Source of the DNA: VRUE01 sp963707965
Lineage (GTDB): Bacteria; Actinomycetota; Thermoleophilia; Solirubrobacterales; 70-9
Length of the DNA stretch: 64,000 nt
Assembly (NCBI GenBank): GCA_963707965.1
Contig: CAVPRR010000006.1
Span: forward strand, 310,001 to 374,000
Direction of reading: 5' to 3'
In this document: positions 23,747 to 31,531 of the stretch, one piece after another
Layout of the letters: every line of letters begins with the position of its first letter
Numbering within the stretch: the stretch's first letter is position 1
The notes under the pieces: generated by a model
Seen by the model: the letters and a program-made list of their open reading frames with translations, nothing else
Told to the model about the DNA's origin: nothing
Database searches by the model: none
Translations under genes and position numbers: made by a program

Positions 23747-24751
23747 CTACCGGACCGCCTCGTAGCGGATCACCTCGCCGTCGTCGACCTCGCGCACCCG
23801 TCCCTCGTTGACCAAGAGATCGGCGTGCCCGATCACCTCCGAAAGGGTGAGGAAGGCCTGGGTGACGGCGACGTTGCCCCAGATCGCCTGCGCGACCTCG
23901 TAGCCGGTGCACGGCTGCTCGGCGATCAGTTTGTAGATCTTCTCCTTGCGGCGCGCGTGCTTGGCGAGGCGATCGTCGATCAGCGCCACATGGTCGGTGA
24001 TCGGCTGGCCATGGCCGGAAAGCACGAACTCGGCCGGCATCTCGCGCGTCTTGCGCATCGACTCGATGTAGGTGACGAGCGCCTGGGTGCGCTCGGAGGA
24101 GCCGTCGAGCGGCGGTGTGATCAGCGGGTTGGAGGAGATGTGGTCAATCAGGTGGTCGGCGGCGATCAGGATGCGGCGATCGGCGTCCCAGAAGACAGTG
24201 TCGGAGGGGCTGTGGCCGGGCCGGTGCAGGGCCTGCAGAAGTCGGTCGCGGAAGGGCATCGTCTGGCCGTCCTCGAGCGGCCGGGTCACCTGCGCGCGCG
24301 AGCCCCAGCCGCGGAAGCTGCGCGAGACGCTCTGCAGGGCGAATGCGACCTCCTCGGGGATGCCGTTGCGCAACATCAGCTGGACCGCGAACTCATCCTC
24401 GCGCTCGGCGTCCTCGCCGAAGTTGGCGAGCCGCTGGGCGGCGAGGCCGAGCGCTGCCACCTCGGCACCGGAGCGGCGAGCGATGATCTCAACCAGGCCG
24501 AGGTGGTCGATGTGCTGATGGGTGAGGATGACCAGCTCGAGGTCCTCGATCGAGTGGCCGCGCGCGGCAAGCTGGCTCTGCAGCTCGTCGAGCGCCTTGC
24601 CGGAGTTCGGGCCCGTGTCGATCAGGGTCAGCGGCTCGTCCTCGAGCAGGTAGCAGTTGACCCGCCCCACCGCAAACGGGGTGGGGATGCGGAGGCAGTG
24701 GATGCCTGCCAGCGCGGCCTGCTCGAGCGCCTGCTCGGGAGTCAGTGTCAC
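23747..24751 (-). CDS. Metallo-beta-lactamase-fold hydrolase with C-terminal winged helix
   Basis: 334 aa. MBL fold with THQHIDH at 77-83 (HxHxDH), VNCYLLEDEPLTLIDTGPNS upstream, GHSPSDTVFWD and ISSNPL, and SGHGQPITDH. The C-terminal region (ARRKEKIYKLIAEQPCTGYE, then VAQAIWG) is the small winged-helix domain found in LACTB2-like hydrolases. The substrate is unknown. The GTG start at 24751 overlaps the phosphomannomutase stop by 4 nt, which fixes the start and indicates translational coupling. Confidence 0.92.
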   Translation of the reverse strand: MTLTPEQALEQAALAGIHCLRIPTPFAVGRVNCYLLEDEPLTLIDTGPNSGKALDELQSQLAARGHSIEDLELVILTHQHIDHLGLVEIIARRSGAEVAALGLAAQRLANFGEDAEREDEFAVQLMLRNGIPEEVAFALQSVSRSFRGWGSRAQVTRPLEDGQTMPFRDRLLQALHRPGHSPSDTVFWDADRRILIAADHLIDHISSNPLITPPLDGSSERTQALVTYIESMRKTREMPAEFVLSGHGQPITDHVALIDDRLAKHARRKEKIYKLIAEQPCTGYEVAQAIWGNVAVTQAFLTLSEVIGHADLLVNEGRVREVDDGEVIRYEAVR

Positions 24752-26130
24752 GCGCGGATCAACCCCAGGACCTCGTCGCGTTTCTCCTCCATGTCCCCGG
24801 GAGAGACGAGCGACTCGAGGTTGAGGCGGAGCAGCGGCTCGGTGTTGGAGGGGCGAACGTTGAAGTGCCACTCGGGGTAGTCGATCGAGATCCCGTCGAG
24901 GCGCGTGATCTCCCCGTCGGAGTAGCGCTCGGCGATCTCCTCCATCCTGCCCGTCTGGTCGGCGACTTCGGAGTTGATCTCACCGGAGATGAAGTAGCGG
25001 GAGCGGAACTCAGCCATCAGCTCGGCGAGCGAGCGCTCTCCGGCCGAGAGCAGCTCCAGCATCAGCAGGGCGGGGATCGTCCCCGAGTCCGCGCACCAGA
25101 AGTCGCTGAAGTAGTAATGCCCGGACACCTCGCCGCCGAACACCGCGTCCTCCTCGCGCATGCGCGCCTTGAAGAAGGCGTGACCGACGCGGGAGAGGGC
25201 GGAGCGCCCGCCCTCGGCGGCGACCAGGTCGGGGACGGCGCGACTGGAGCGCGGGTCGTAGAGGATCGTGGCACCGGGGTGCTTGGCCAGCGCGGCGCGG
25301 GCGAGCAGCGCGCAGATGAAGTCCCCGTCGCAGAACTCGCCGTCGCCGTCGATGAAGAAGCAGCGGTCGGCGTCGCCGTCCCAGGCGATACCGAGGTCGG
25401 CGCCGGCCGAGCGCACCCGATCCACGATCAGCCGCCGGTTCTCCTCCAGCAGCGGGTTCGGCTCGTGGTCGGGGAACTCGCCGTCGGGCTCGAAGTACAT
25501 CTCCTCCAGGTCGAGCCCGAGCCCGGCGAGGATTGGGCCCACCATCGGGCCCGCCATCCCGTTGCCGCCGTCGACCACCACCCTCATCGGTCGCACCCCG
25601 CCGGGGTCGACGAGGGAGAGGGCGTGTGCGCGGTACTCCTCCCAGACGTCGACCTCTTCGACGGAGCCGCCGCCGGGGGCCTGGCCGAGGCCGGCCTCGA
25701 TCTCGCGCAGCACGTCGCCGATCCCGGCGTCGCCGGAGAGCGCCAGCGCGCCCTCCCGGACCAACTTCACGCCGGTGTAGGCCTTCGGGTTGTGGGAGGC
25801 CGTGACCATCGCGCCGCCGTCGAGCTCGCGCGAGCCGACCAGGAAATAGAGCATCTCGGTGGCGACCATGCCGGCGTCCAGCACGGTGGCGCCCTCGAAG
25901 ATCAGGCCGTCGCGCAGCTCGGCCGCCATCGCCGGCGCGGTGAGGCGCATGTCGCGACCCAGGCCGACCCTCAGCTCTCCCGGCTCCTTTCCGCGCAGGC
26001 GCGCCAGCACCCGGGCGAAGGCGCGACCGACCGCGTGCGCGGTGGTCTCGTCCATCTCGGTCCCGTAGAGGCCGCGAATGTCGTAGGCCTTGAAGATGCC
26101 GGGCGGCGCGAGGACGGGCTGCTCAGTCAA
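24748..26130 (-). CDS. manB: Phosphomannomutase/phosphoglucomutase
   Basis: 460 aa. It interconverts hexose 6- and 1-phosphates via a phosphoserine. KAYDIRGLYG at the N-terminus, catalytic S112 in TASHNP, metal loop DGDADR at 251-256, sugar specificity loop GGEVSGHYYF, and phosphate loop RPSNTEPLLRLNLE are all present. The length is normal. It overlaps the HIT gene by 8 nt and the MBL gene by 4 nt. GDP-mannose or glucose-1-phosphate supply is likely. Assignment to manB rather than a pgm of the same superfamily is by similarity of motifs. Confidence 0.93.
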   Translation of the reverse strand: MTEQPVLAPPGIFKAYDIRGLYGTEMDETTAHAVGRAFARVLARLRGKEPGELRVGLGRDMRLTAPAMAAELRDGLIFEGATVLDAGMVATEMLYFLVGSRELDGGAMVTASHNPKAYTGVKLVREGALALSGDAGIGDVLREIEAGLGQAPGGGSVEEVDVWEEYRAHALSLVDPGGVRPMRVVVDGGNGMAGPMVGPILAGLGLDLEEMYFEPDGEFPDHEPNPLLEENRRLIVDRVRSAGADLGIAWDGDADRCFFIDGDGEFCDGDFICALLARAALAKHPGATILYDPRSSRAVPDLVAAEGGRSALSRVGHAFFKARMREEDAVFGGEVSGHYYFSDFWCADSGTIPALLMLELLSAGERSLAELMAEFRSRYFISGEINSEVADQTGRMEEIAERYSDGEITRLDGISIDYPEWHFNVRPSNTEPLLRLNLESLVSPGDMEEKRDEVLGLIRA

Positions 26131-26614
26131 AGCTTCCTTTCAGGGCCTGGTAGCTCTGCTCCAGGGTTTGGGGCATGACTTTCGTGTCGGCGATCACCGG
26201 CATGAAGTTGGTGTCGCCACCCCATCGGGGGACGACGTGGAGGTGGATGTGGTGCTCGACGCCGGCGCCCGCGACGCGGCCCTGGTTGAGGCCGACGTTG
26301 TAGCCATGGGGGTCGTAGACCTCTTCGAGGCGGCCCATCGCGCGCTGGGCAAGCGCCATCATCTCGGCCACGGTCTCGGCCGGCAGGTTCTGAAAGCGGG
26401 CAACGTGCTCGTAGGGCGCCACCATCAGGTGCCCGTTCGTGTAGGGGAAGAGGTTGAGGATCACGTAGCAGCGCTTGCCGCGATGGACGATCAGGTTCGC
26501 CTCGTCATCGTCCGCGGCCGGCTTGGCGCAGAAGATGCAGTCCTCCTCGATGTCCTTCGATGCGTCCTTCACGTAGGCGAGGCGCCAGGGCGCCCAGATT
26601 CGGAAGTTGGCCAC
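26123..26614 (-). CDS. HIT-family hydrolase
   Basis: 163 aa. Nucleotide hydrolase/transferase with the histidine triad HHIHLHVVPRW (H122, H124, H126), N-terminal CIFC zinc-like pair (C26, C29), and NLFPYTNGHLMVAPYEHVA. It resembles AP4A phosphorylase/hydrolase-like HIT proteins of actinobacteria. GTG at 26614 matches the start of similarity (WAPWRLAYV). No ribosome-binding site is seen, and TAGCAT 8 nt upstream suggests a leaderless transcript. The upstream frame is made of tandem repeats and was excluded. Confidence 0.9.
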   Translation of the reverse strand: MANFRIWAPWRLAYVKDASKDIEEDCIFCAKPAADDDEANLIVHRGKRCYVILNLFPYTNGHLMVAPYEHVARFQNLPAETVAEMMALAQRAMGRLEEVYDPHGYNVGLNQGRVAGAGVEHHIHLHVVPRWGGDTNFMPVIADTKVMPQTLEQSYQALKGSFD

Positions 26615-26635
26615 GCCGCGGGATGCTAGACGCTC

Positions 26636-26725
26636 GATCCCGGGTGGCGTGTTCGACGATCCCCGGGTGGCGTGTTCGACGATCCCCGGGTGACGTGTTC
26701 GCCTACCCCGGGTGACGTGTTCGAG
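26636..26725. repeat. Four-unit 22-23-bp tandem repeat
   Basis: Units of the form GATCCCCGGGTGGCGTGTTC run from 26636 to 26725, with small changes between units (GGCGTG/GACGTG). They lie immediately upstream of the HIT gene and next to a strong palindrome. Confidence 0.85.
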
Positions 26726-26751
26726 ATTTTCCCCCATATGGGTGGAAAATC
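26725..26751. terminator. 27-bp palindrome, probable corA terminator
   Basis: GATTTTCC (26725-26732) and GGAAAATC (26744-26751) flank CCCATATGGG, itself a palindrome. The structure follows the corA stop on the minus strand by about 30 bp. It could terminate corA or act as an operator for the HIT gene. Confidence 0.55.
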
Positions 26752-26783
26752 GCATGGCAGGTCCGCTGTGGCGAGCGACAGCC

Positions 26784-27788
26784 CTACAGCCAGCCGCGCC
26801 GGCGGAAGTAGACGACCATGGAGACGAGCAGGGCCACCATCGCGCCGAGCACGATCCAGAAGGCGCCCATGTTGCCCCGCCCTGGGACGCCGACGTTCAT
26901 CCCCCAGATGCTGGCGACCAGGGTCAGCGGCAGGACGATGACGCTGATCGAGGTGAGGACGCGGAGGACGTCGTTGACGCGGTGGGAGAGCACCGACTCG
27001 TTCGTGTCGCCCAGGGCCTCGACGACCTCCTTGTAGTTCTCGAGCATGTCCCAGATCCGCTCATGGGCGTCGACGATGTCGTCGAAGTAGATCTCCAGGT
27101 CGAGGTCGGTCGCCAGGTAGCGCTGCTTCACCTTCTCCAGGTCGCGCAGGACCGGCCGCTGGGGGCGGATCACCTTGCGGAAGTTGATGATCTCCTGCTT
27201 GACGTTGGAGATGTCGCGCACGACCTCCTCCGAGCGCCCCTCGAAGATGTCGTCCTCGAGCGCGTCGAGCTTGTTGCCGATCTTGCGCAGCATCGGGAAG
27301 CAGTAGTCGAAGCTGTCATCGACCAGCCGGTAGAGCAGGTAGCCCGACCCTCGCGCGAAGAGCTGCTCGCGCAGCTCCTCCTTGGCGCGGCAGCGCTCAA
27401 ACAGGTACTCGACGGGCTGCAGCGGCTGGTTGGGGATCGTCACCACGTAGCCCGGGCCGATGAAGAGGTCCAGCTCGCCGGCGCCGAGCCGTCGCGCCGC
27501 GGGGTCGAAGACCGGTAGGTGCAGGACGATGAAGAGGTAGTCGTCGTAAACGTCGATCTTCGGCCGCTGGTTGCGGGAGAGGACATCCTCGAGATCGAGG
27601 GCGTGGAAATTGAAGTTCTCCTCCAGCCAGGTCCGCTCCAGCGCGCCCGGGCGCTCGATGTTCACCCAGCGCAGGCCGGAGGAATCGATCTGCTCGACGT
27701 TCGGCGCCTGCGGCTCAGCCTGCGCAGCGGGGATGAGCTCGCCGCGCCGGGCAGCCCGCCGCAGCCTTGGCTTTGGAAGGTTCGGCAT
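26784..27788 (-). CDS. corA: CorA-family magnesium/divalent cation transporter
   Basis: 334 aa. The cytoplasmic domain carries LDLEDVLSRNQRPKIDVYDD and YLFIVLHLPVFD. Two C-terminal membrane helices frame the selectivity signature GMN in SIWGMNVGVPG, and the protein ends in basic residues (YFRRRGWL), all as in CorA. It forms pentamers that carry Mg2+ or Co2+ into the cell. Divergent from the riboswitch-controlled operon at 28085. Confidence 0.95.
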   Translation of the reverse strand: MPNLPKPRLRRAARRGELIPAAQAEPQAPNVEQIDSSGLRWVNIERPGALERTWLEENFNFHALDLEDVLSRNQRPKIDVYDDYLFIVLHLPVFDPAARRLGAGELDLFIGPGYVVTIPNQPLQPVEYLFERCRAKEELREQLFARGSGYLLYRLVDDSFDYCFPMLRKIGNKLDALEDDIFEGRSEEVVRDISNVKQEIINFRKVIRPQRPVLRDLEKVKQRYLATDLDLEIYFDDIVDAHERIWDMLENYKEVVEALGDTNESVLSHRVNDVLRVLTSISVIVLPLTLVASIWGMNVGVPGRGNMGAFWIVLGAMVALLVSMVVYFRRRGWL

Positions 27789-27895
27789 CGTTCTTGCTCA
27801 TCGTCTCGTCGGGCATGGTTCGCACTAGGTTAGACGCCCCTGCGAAATCGCAATGAACGATTCGTTCCCTGGTACGCTTCCTCCCAACGTAAGCG

Positions 27896-28010
27896 CCACA
27901 TCCAGAGGGGTGGAGGGACTGGCCCATTGAAGCCCCGGCAACCACCTCGGACCATCGGTCCGAGGAGAGGTGCCAAGTCCAGCAGGTCGTTGAGGACCTG
28001 GGAGATGTGG
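27896..28010 (+). promoter_or_regulatory. SAM-I (S-box) riboswitch aptamer
   Basis: P1 is formed by CCACATC (27896-27902) and GATGTGG (28004-28010). Inside is the conserved core AGAGGGGTGGAGGGACTGGC, then CCATTGAAGCCCCGGCAACC, then GGTGCCAAGTCCAGCAGG. These are the S-box signatures that bind S-adenosylmethionine. A terminator follows at 28029. High SAM should stabilise the aptamer and shut off the downstream genes. TACGCT at about 27873 is a possible -10 box. Confidence 0.96.
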
Positions 28011-28028
28011 GGAAGGCGTCCGATCGGA

Positions 28029-28057
28029 CCTCTGCCCCACAGGCGGAGGTTTTTTTT
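28029..28057 (+). terminator. Intrinsic terminator of the SAM riboswitch
   Basis: CCTCTGCC pairs with GGCGGAGG around a CCACA loop, followed by eight T. It is the expression platform of the riboswitch, 28 nt before the gene start. Confidence 0.95.
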
Positions 28058-28084
28058 CGAGGCTAAGTCGAAAGGGAAGATCGG

Positions 28085-29323
28085 ATGTCAGTCGACAGCT
28101 TGAAGTGCAAGGAGTGCGGGGCAACCTATGAGTTGGCCGCGTGCTATGCCTGTGAGAACTGCTTCGGCCCGCTGGAGGTGACCTACGACCACTCCTCGCT
28201 CGAGCCGGCGGAGGCCAAGCGCCGCATCCAGGCCGGCACGCAGGGGATCTGGCGCTACTCGGACTTCCTGCCCTTCGTGGGGCGGCCGGGCGATCCGCTG
28301 GAGCCGGGCCTGACCCCGCTGCTGCGCGCCGACCGCCTCGCGGAGCGTCTCGGCCTCGATGCCGAGCTGTGGATCAAGAACGACGCCGCCAACCCAACCC
28401 ACTCCTTCAAGGACCGGGTCGTCGCGGTGGCGGTCGCCAAGGCGCGCGAGCTGGGCTTCACAACCGTGGCCTGCGCCTCCACCGGCAACCTCGCCAACGC
28501 GGTCGCCGCGCACGCCGCGGCGGCCGGATTGGAGTCCTACGTCCTCGTCCCGGCCAACCTCGAGGAGCAGAAGCTGCTCGCCACGAGCGTCTACGGCACC
28601 AACCTGGTTGGCGTCCGCGGCAACTACGACGACGTCAACCGCCTCTGCACGCAGCTTGCGGAAACGCGTCCGTGGGCATTCGTCAACGTCAACCTGCGGC
28701 CCTTCTACGCGGAGGGCTCCAAGACGCTCGCCTACGAGACGGCGGAGCAGCTCGGCTGGGAGCTGCCCGACCGGGTGGTCTGCCCGATCGCCTCGGGGTC
28801 GCTCTTCACCAAGGTCGGCCGGGGCTTTCAGGACTGGCTCGACCTCGGGCTGGTGGAGGGCGATCAGCCGGTCTTCAACGGTGCCCAGCCGGAGGGCTGC
28901 AGCCCGGTGGCGACGGCCTTCGCCGAAGGCTGGGAGGTCTGCAAGCCGCAGAAGCCCGACACGATCGCCAAGAGCCTGGCGATCGGCGATCCCGCCGACG
29001 GCCCCTACGCGCTGGAGCATGCGCGGCGCACCGGGGGGGCGATCGACGCGGTCAGCGACGAGGAGATCCGCGACGGCATCCACCTGCTGGCAGAGACGAC
29101 CGGGATCTTCACCGAGTCTGCAGGAGGGGTGACGATCGGAGTACTGGCGAAGCTCGCCGAGCGGGGCGACATAGCTGCGGGCGAGCGGGTCGTCGTCTAC
29201 ATCACCGGCGAGGGCTTGAAGACTCTCGACGCGACGCGCGATAGTTTCCGGATGCACGAGATCGACCCCGATCTCGCCAGCTTCGAATCCGAGTTCGAGC
29301 AGCACGAGGAGGTAGTCGCCTGA
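28085..29323 (+). CDS. thrC: Threonine synthase-like PLP enzyme with zinc-ribbon N-terminus
   Basis: 412 aa. The N-terminus has CxxC at 8-11 and CxxCxxC at 20-26, a zinc-ribbon seen in the archaeal/actinobacterial ThrC type. The PLP lysine is K109 in THSFKDR, with the phosphate loop near residue 340. Threonine synthase converts O-phosphohomoserine to threonine. Control by a SAM riboswitch and a 1-nt overlap with a ThiS/MoaD-like carrier gene are odd for threonine synthesis. They raise the possibility that the enzyme makes homocysteine from O-phosphohomoserine using a protein thiocarboxylate. That is inference; threonine synthesis remains the default. Confidence 0.9.
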   Translation: MSVDSLKCKECGATYELAACYACENCFGPLEVTYDHSSLEPAEAKRRIQAGTQGIWRYSDFLPFVGRPGDPLEPGLTPLLRADRLAERLGLDAELWIKNDAANPTHSFKDRVVAVAVAKARELGFTTVACASTGNLANAVAAHAAAAGLESYVLVPANLEEQKLLATSVYGTNLVGVRGNYDDVNRLCTQLAETRPWAFVNVNLRPFYAEGSKTLAYETAEQLGWELPDRVVCPIASGSLFTKVGRGFQDWLDLGLVEGDQPVFNGAQPEGCSPVATAFAEGWEVCKPQKPDTIAKSLAIGDPADGPYALEHARRTGGAIDAVSDEEIRDGIHLLAETTGIFTESAGGVTIGVLAKLAERGDIAAGERVVVYITGEGLKTLDATRDSFRMHEIDPDLASFESEFEQHEEVVA

Positions 29324-29595
29324 TGGCAGTGACCGTGAAGATCCCGACCCAGCTCCGCGCTGCGACCGGGGGGGAGGCCGATGTCGAGGTTTCCGGTTCG
29401 ACCGTGGGCGAGGTGCTCGACGCCGTCTTCGACGCCCACGCGGACCTGCGCGAGCGAATCACCCAGGACGGCGACCTGCGTCGCTTCGTCAACGTCTACG
29501 TGAGCGGCGAGGACATCCGCTTCCAGAACGGGCTGCAGACGCCGATCAACGAGGGCGACGAGGTGACCATTCTCCCCGCCGTCGCCGGCGGCTGA
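29323..29595 (+). CDS. MoaD/ThiS-family sulfur carrier protein
   Basis: 90 aa, beta-grasp fold (VTVKIPTQLRAATGGEADVE, then SGEDIRFQNGLQTPINEGDE). It ends in VAGG, the C-terminal Gly-Gly that is adenylated and converted to a thiocarboxylate. It resembles CysO/SAMP-type carriers more than molybdopterin MoaD, and no other moa gene is present. TGATG couples it to thrC. Under the SAM riboswitch it would be made only when methionine/SAM is low, fitting a sulfur-donor role. Confidence 0.92.
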   Translation: MAVTVKIPTQLRAATGGEADVEVSGSTVGEVLDAVFDAHADLRERITQDGDLRRFVNVYVSGEDIRFQNGLQTPINEGDEVTILPAVAGG

Positions 29596-29625
29596 AGCGC
29601 CGCAGATGCCTTTGACCCCACCCCA

Positions 29626-30459
29626 GTGGGGAAAAAGCTCGCAGCGATCGGCGAAACGGCGAAGGCGATGAGGCCGCCGGTCGTCATCCTCTGCGGGGGC
29701 CGGGGAACGCGGCTGCGGGAGCGGACCGAGTCGGTGCCCAAGGCGCTGGTCGAGATCGGAGGCCGGCCGATCCTCTGGCACGTGATCGGCATCTACGCGG
29801 CGCAGGGGTTTGAGCGCTTCCTGCTGGCGACCGGCTATCTGGGTGAGGCGATCGAGGAGTTCGTCGCGGCCGAGGCCTGGCCCGGCGGCGTCACGGTGGA
29901 GTGCCTCGACACCGGGCTCGACACGCCGACCGGCGGCCGCATCGCCCTCCTCGCCGACCGCCTCGGGGCGGATCGCCTCGGCAGGGATGGCCTCGGCGGC
30001 AAACGGCCCGGCAAGGACCGGCTCGGCGGCGAGACGTTCTGCGTGACCTACGTCGACGGCGTCGCCGACGTCGACCTGGACGCCCTGCTGGCCTTCCACC
30101 GGGACCACGGGTCGCTGGCCACGATGACCGTCGTGCAGCCGCACCTGCAGTGGGGCGTCGCCGAGCTCGGGGGTGACGGGCGCGTCGCCGGGTTTGTCGA
30201 GAAGCCCCGCAGCGAGCACTGGATCAACGGTGGCTTCTTCTGCTTCGAGCCCGGGGTGCTCGGCTACCTCAGCGCGGACAGCGTCCTGGAGCGCGAGCCC
30301 CTCGCGGCGCTCGCCGCTGCCGGAGAGCTCCGCGCCCACCGCCACGGGAGTTTTTGGGACTGCATGGACACCTACAAGGACGCCGTGGTGCTGAACGACC
30401 TCTGGGCCGAGGGAGAGGCGCCGTGGACGGTCTGGTCAGGCGAGAGGGCAGCGCGATGA
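29626..30459 (+). CDS. Sugar nucleotidyltransferase, glucose-1-phosphate cytidylyltransferase-like
   Basis: 277 aa. VVILCGGRGTRLRERTESVP then KALVEIGGRPILWHVI is the nucleotidyltransferase N-terminus. The C-terminal FWDCMDTYKDAVVLNDLW is characteristic of glucose-1-phosphate cytidylyltransferase (RfbF). The product would be CDP-glucose. A low-complexity insert, ADRLGADRLGRDGLGGKR then PGKDRLGGE at about residues 106-134, is not in relatives I know and looks like a short in-frame tandem expansion. GTG at 29626 or ATG at 29668; the latter begins family similarity (MRPPVVILCGG). It is followed by a dehydratase-like gene, making a pair. Confidence 0.85.
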   Translation: MGKKLAAIGETAKAMRPPVVILCGGRGTRLRERTESVPKALVEIGGRPILWHVIGIYAAQGFERFLLATGYLGEAIEEFVAAEAWPGGVTVECLDTGLDTPTGGRIALLADRLGADRLGRDGLGGKRPGKDRLGGETFCVTYVDGVADVDLDALLAFHRDHGSLATMTVVQPHLQWGVAELGGDGRVAGFVEKPRSEHWINGGFFCFEPGVLGYLSADSVLEREPLAALAAAGELRAHRHGSFWDCMDTYKDAVVLNDLWAEGEAPWTVWSGERAAR

Positions 30460-30514
30460 CCCCGCGCGTCGTTGCGGAAGGCGATCCGGTGACCCACTGT
30501 TGGGACGCTGGGCG

Positions 30515-31531
30515 ATGAGCCGAACCCTGGTCACCGGCGGGCATGGCTTCGTCGCCTCCCATCTGGTGCAGGCGCTGCTCGAGCGCGGGGAGGAGGTGCG
30601 GGTGCTCGACCGGCCCGAGCCGCGCCTCGCAGACGTCGGGGGGCCGCGCCGCTCCGGCCTCGACCTGCACGGGATCCGCGGTGAGGTGGAGCTGGTCGAG
30701 GCCGACCTGCGCGATGCCGAGGCCGTCGGCACGGCAGTCGCGGAGATCGACTCCGTGTTCCATCTCGCCGCGCAGACGATCGTCGGAGTCGCTCGCTCCT
30801 CGCCGGTCGAGACGTTTGAGGTCAACGTTTTGGGCGCCTGGAACGTCTTTGAGGCATGCCGTACCCACCGGGTAGAGCGGGTCGTGTTCGCCTCCTCAGA
30901 CAAGGCATATGGAGAGAGCGACGAGCTCCCCTACCGCGAGGACTTCCCCCTGCGGGGCGCGTTCCCCTACGACGCGAGCAAGGCCGCGGCGGACATCATC
31001 GCGCGCAGCTACGCACGCTCCTACGGCGTTCCGGTCGCCGTCACCCGCTTTGCCAACGTGTATGGGGGCGGCGATTTGAACTTCTCCCGCCTGATCCCGG
31101 AGACGGCGGTTGCGCTCCTCGACGGCCGCCCGCCGGTCATCCGCTCCGATGGCAGCCCGGAGCGCGACCTCCTGCACGTCGATGACGCGGTCTCGGCCTA
31201 CCTCGCGATTGCCGCTGCCCTCGATGCGAATGACGAGGCGAACGCAAACGGCACTGTGGACGCAAACGGCGCGGCGGGAGAGGCGTTCAACGCCGGCGGG
31301 GAGCGGCCCTACTCGGTACGCGAGGTCGTGGAGATGATGGCCGCGGCGGCGGGCGGTGGCATCGAGGCCGATTACCGCGGAGCGGGAAACCCGGACGGCG
31401 AGATCGACCGTCAGTTCGTCGACTCGACCAAGCTCCGCGAGCTCACCGGGTGGCGCCCCGAGGTCGAGTTGAGCGACGGCCTGCGCCGCACCATCGACTG
31501 GTACCGCGAGCACCCGGAGGCCAGGCCCTGA
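30515..31531 (+). CDS. NAD-dependent sugar epimerase/dehydratase, CDP-glucose 4,6-dehydratase-like
   Basis: 338 aa from ATG 30515. It has the Rossmann TLVTGGHGFVASHLVQALLE, FHLAAQT, SSDKAYGESDELPYREDFPL and the YDASKAAAD catalytic Y-x-x-x-K. The SSDKAYG motif and position after a cytidylyltransferase point to CDP-glucose 4,6-dehydratase (RfbG) or a close relative, for a deoxysugar pathway. An insert, DANDEANANGTVDANGAA, near residue 243 is low complexity. The stop overlaps the SRAP start (TGATG). Confidence 0.82.
   Translation: MSRTLVTGGHGFVASHLVQALLERGEEVRVLDRPEPRLADVGGPRRSGLDLHGIRGEVELVEADLRDAEAVGTAVAEIDSVFHLAAQTIVGVARSSPVETFEVNVLGAWNVFEACRTHRVERVVFASSDKAYGESDELPYREDFPLRGAFPYDASKAAADIIARSYARSYGVPVAVTRFANVYGGGDLNFSRLIPETAVALLDGRPPVIRSDGSPERDLLHVDDAVSAYLAIAAALDANDEANANGTVDANGAAGEAFNAGGERPYSVREVVEMMAAAAGGGIEADYRGAGNPDGEIDRQFVDSTKLRELTGWRPEVELSDGLRRTIDWYREHPEARP

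Noticed and set aside
28088..29305. 405-codon open frame antisense to threonine synthase
   Set aside because: It mirrors thrC with the codon-position GC bias of a shadow frame and has no family motif. Similar long antisense frames over carA, carB, pnp and phosphomannomutase were rejected for the same reason.
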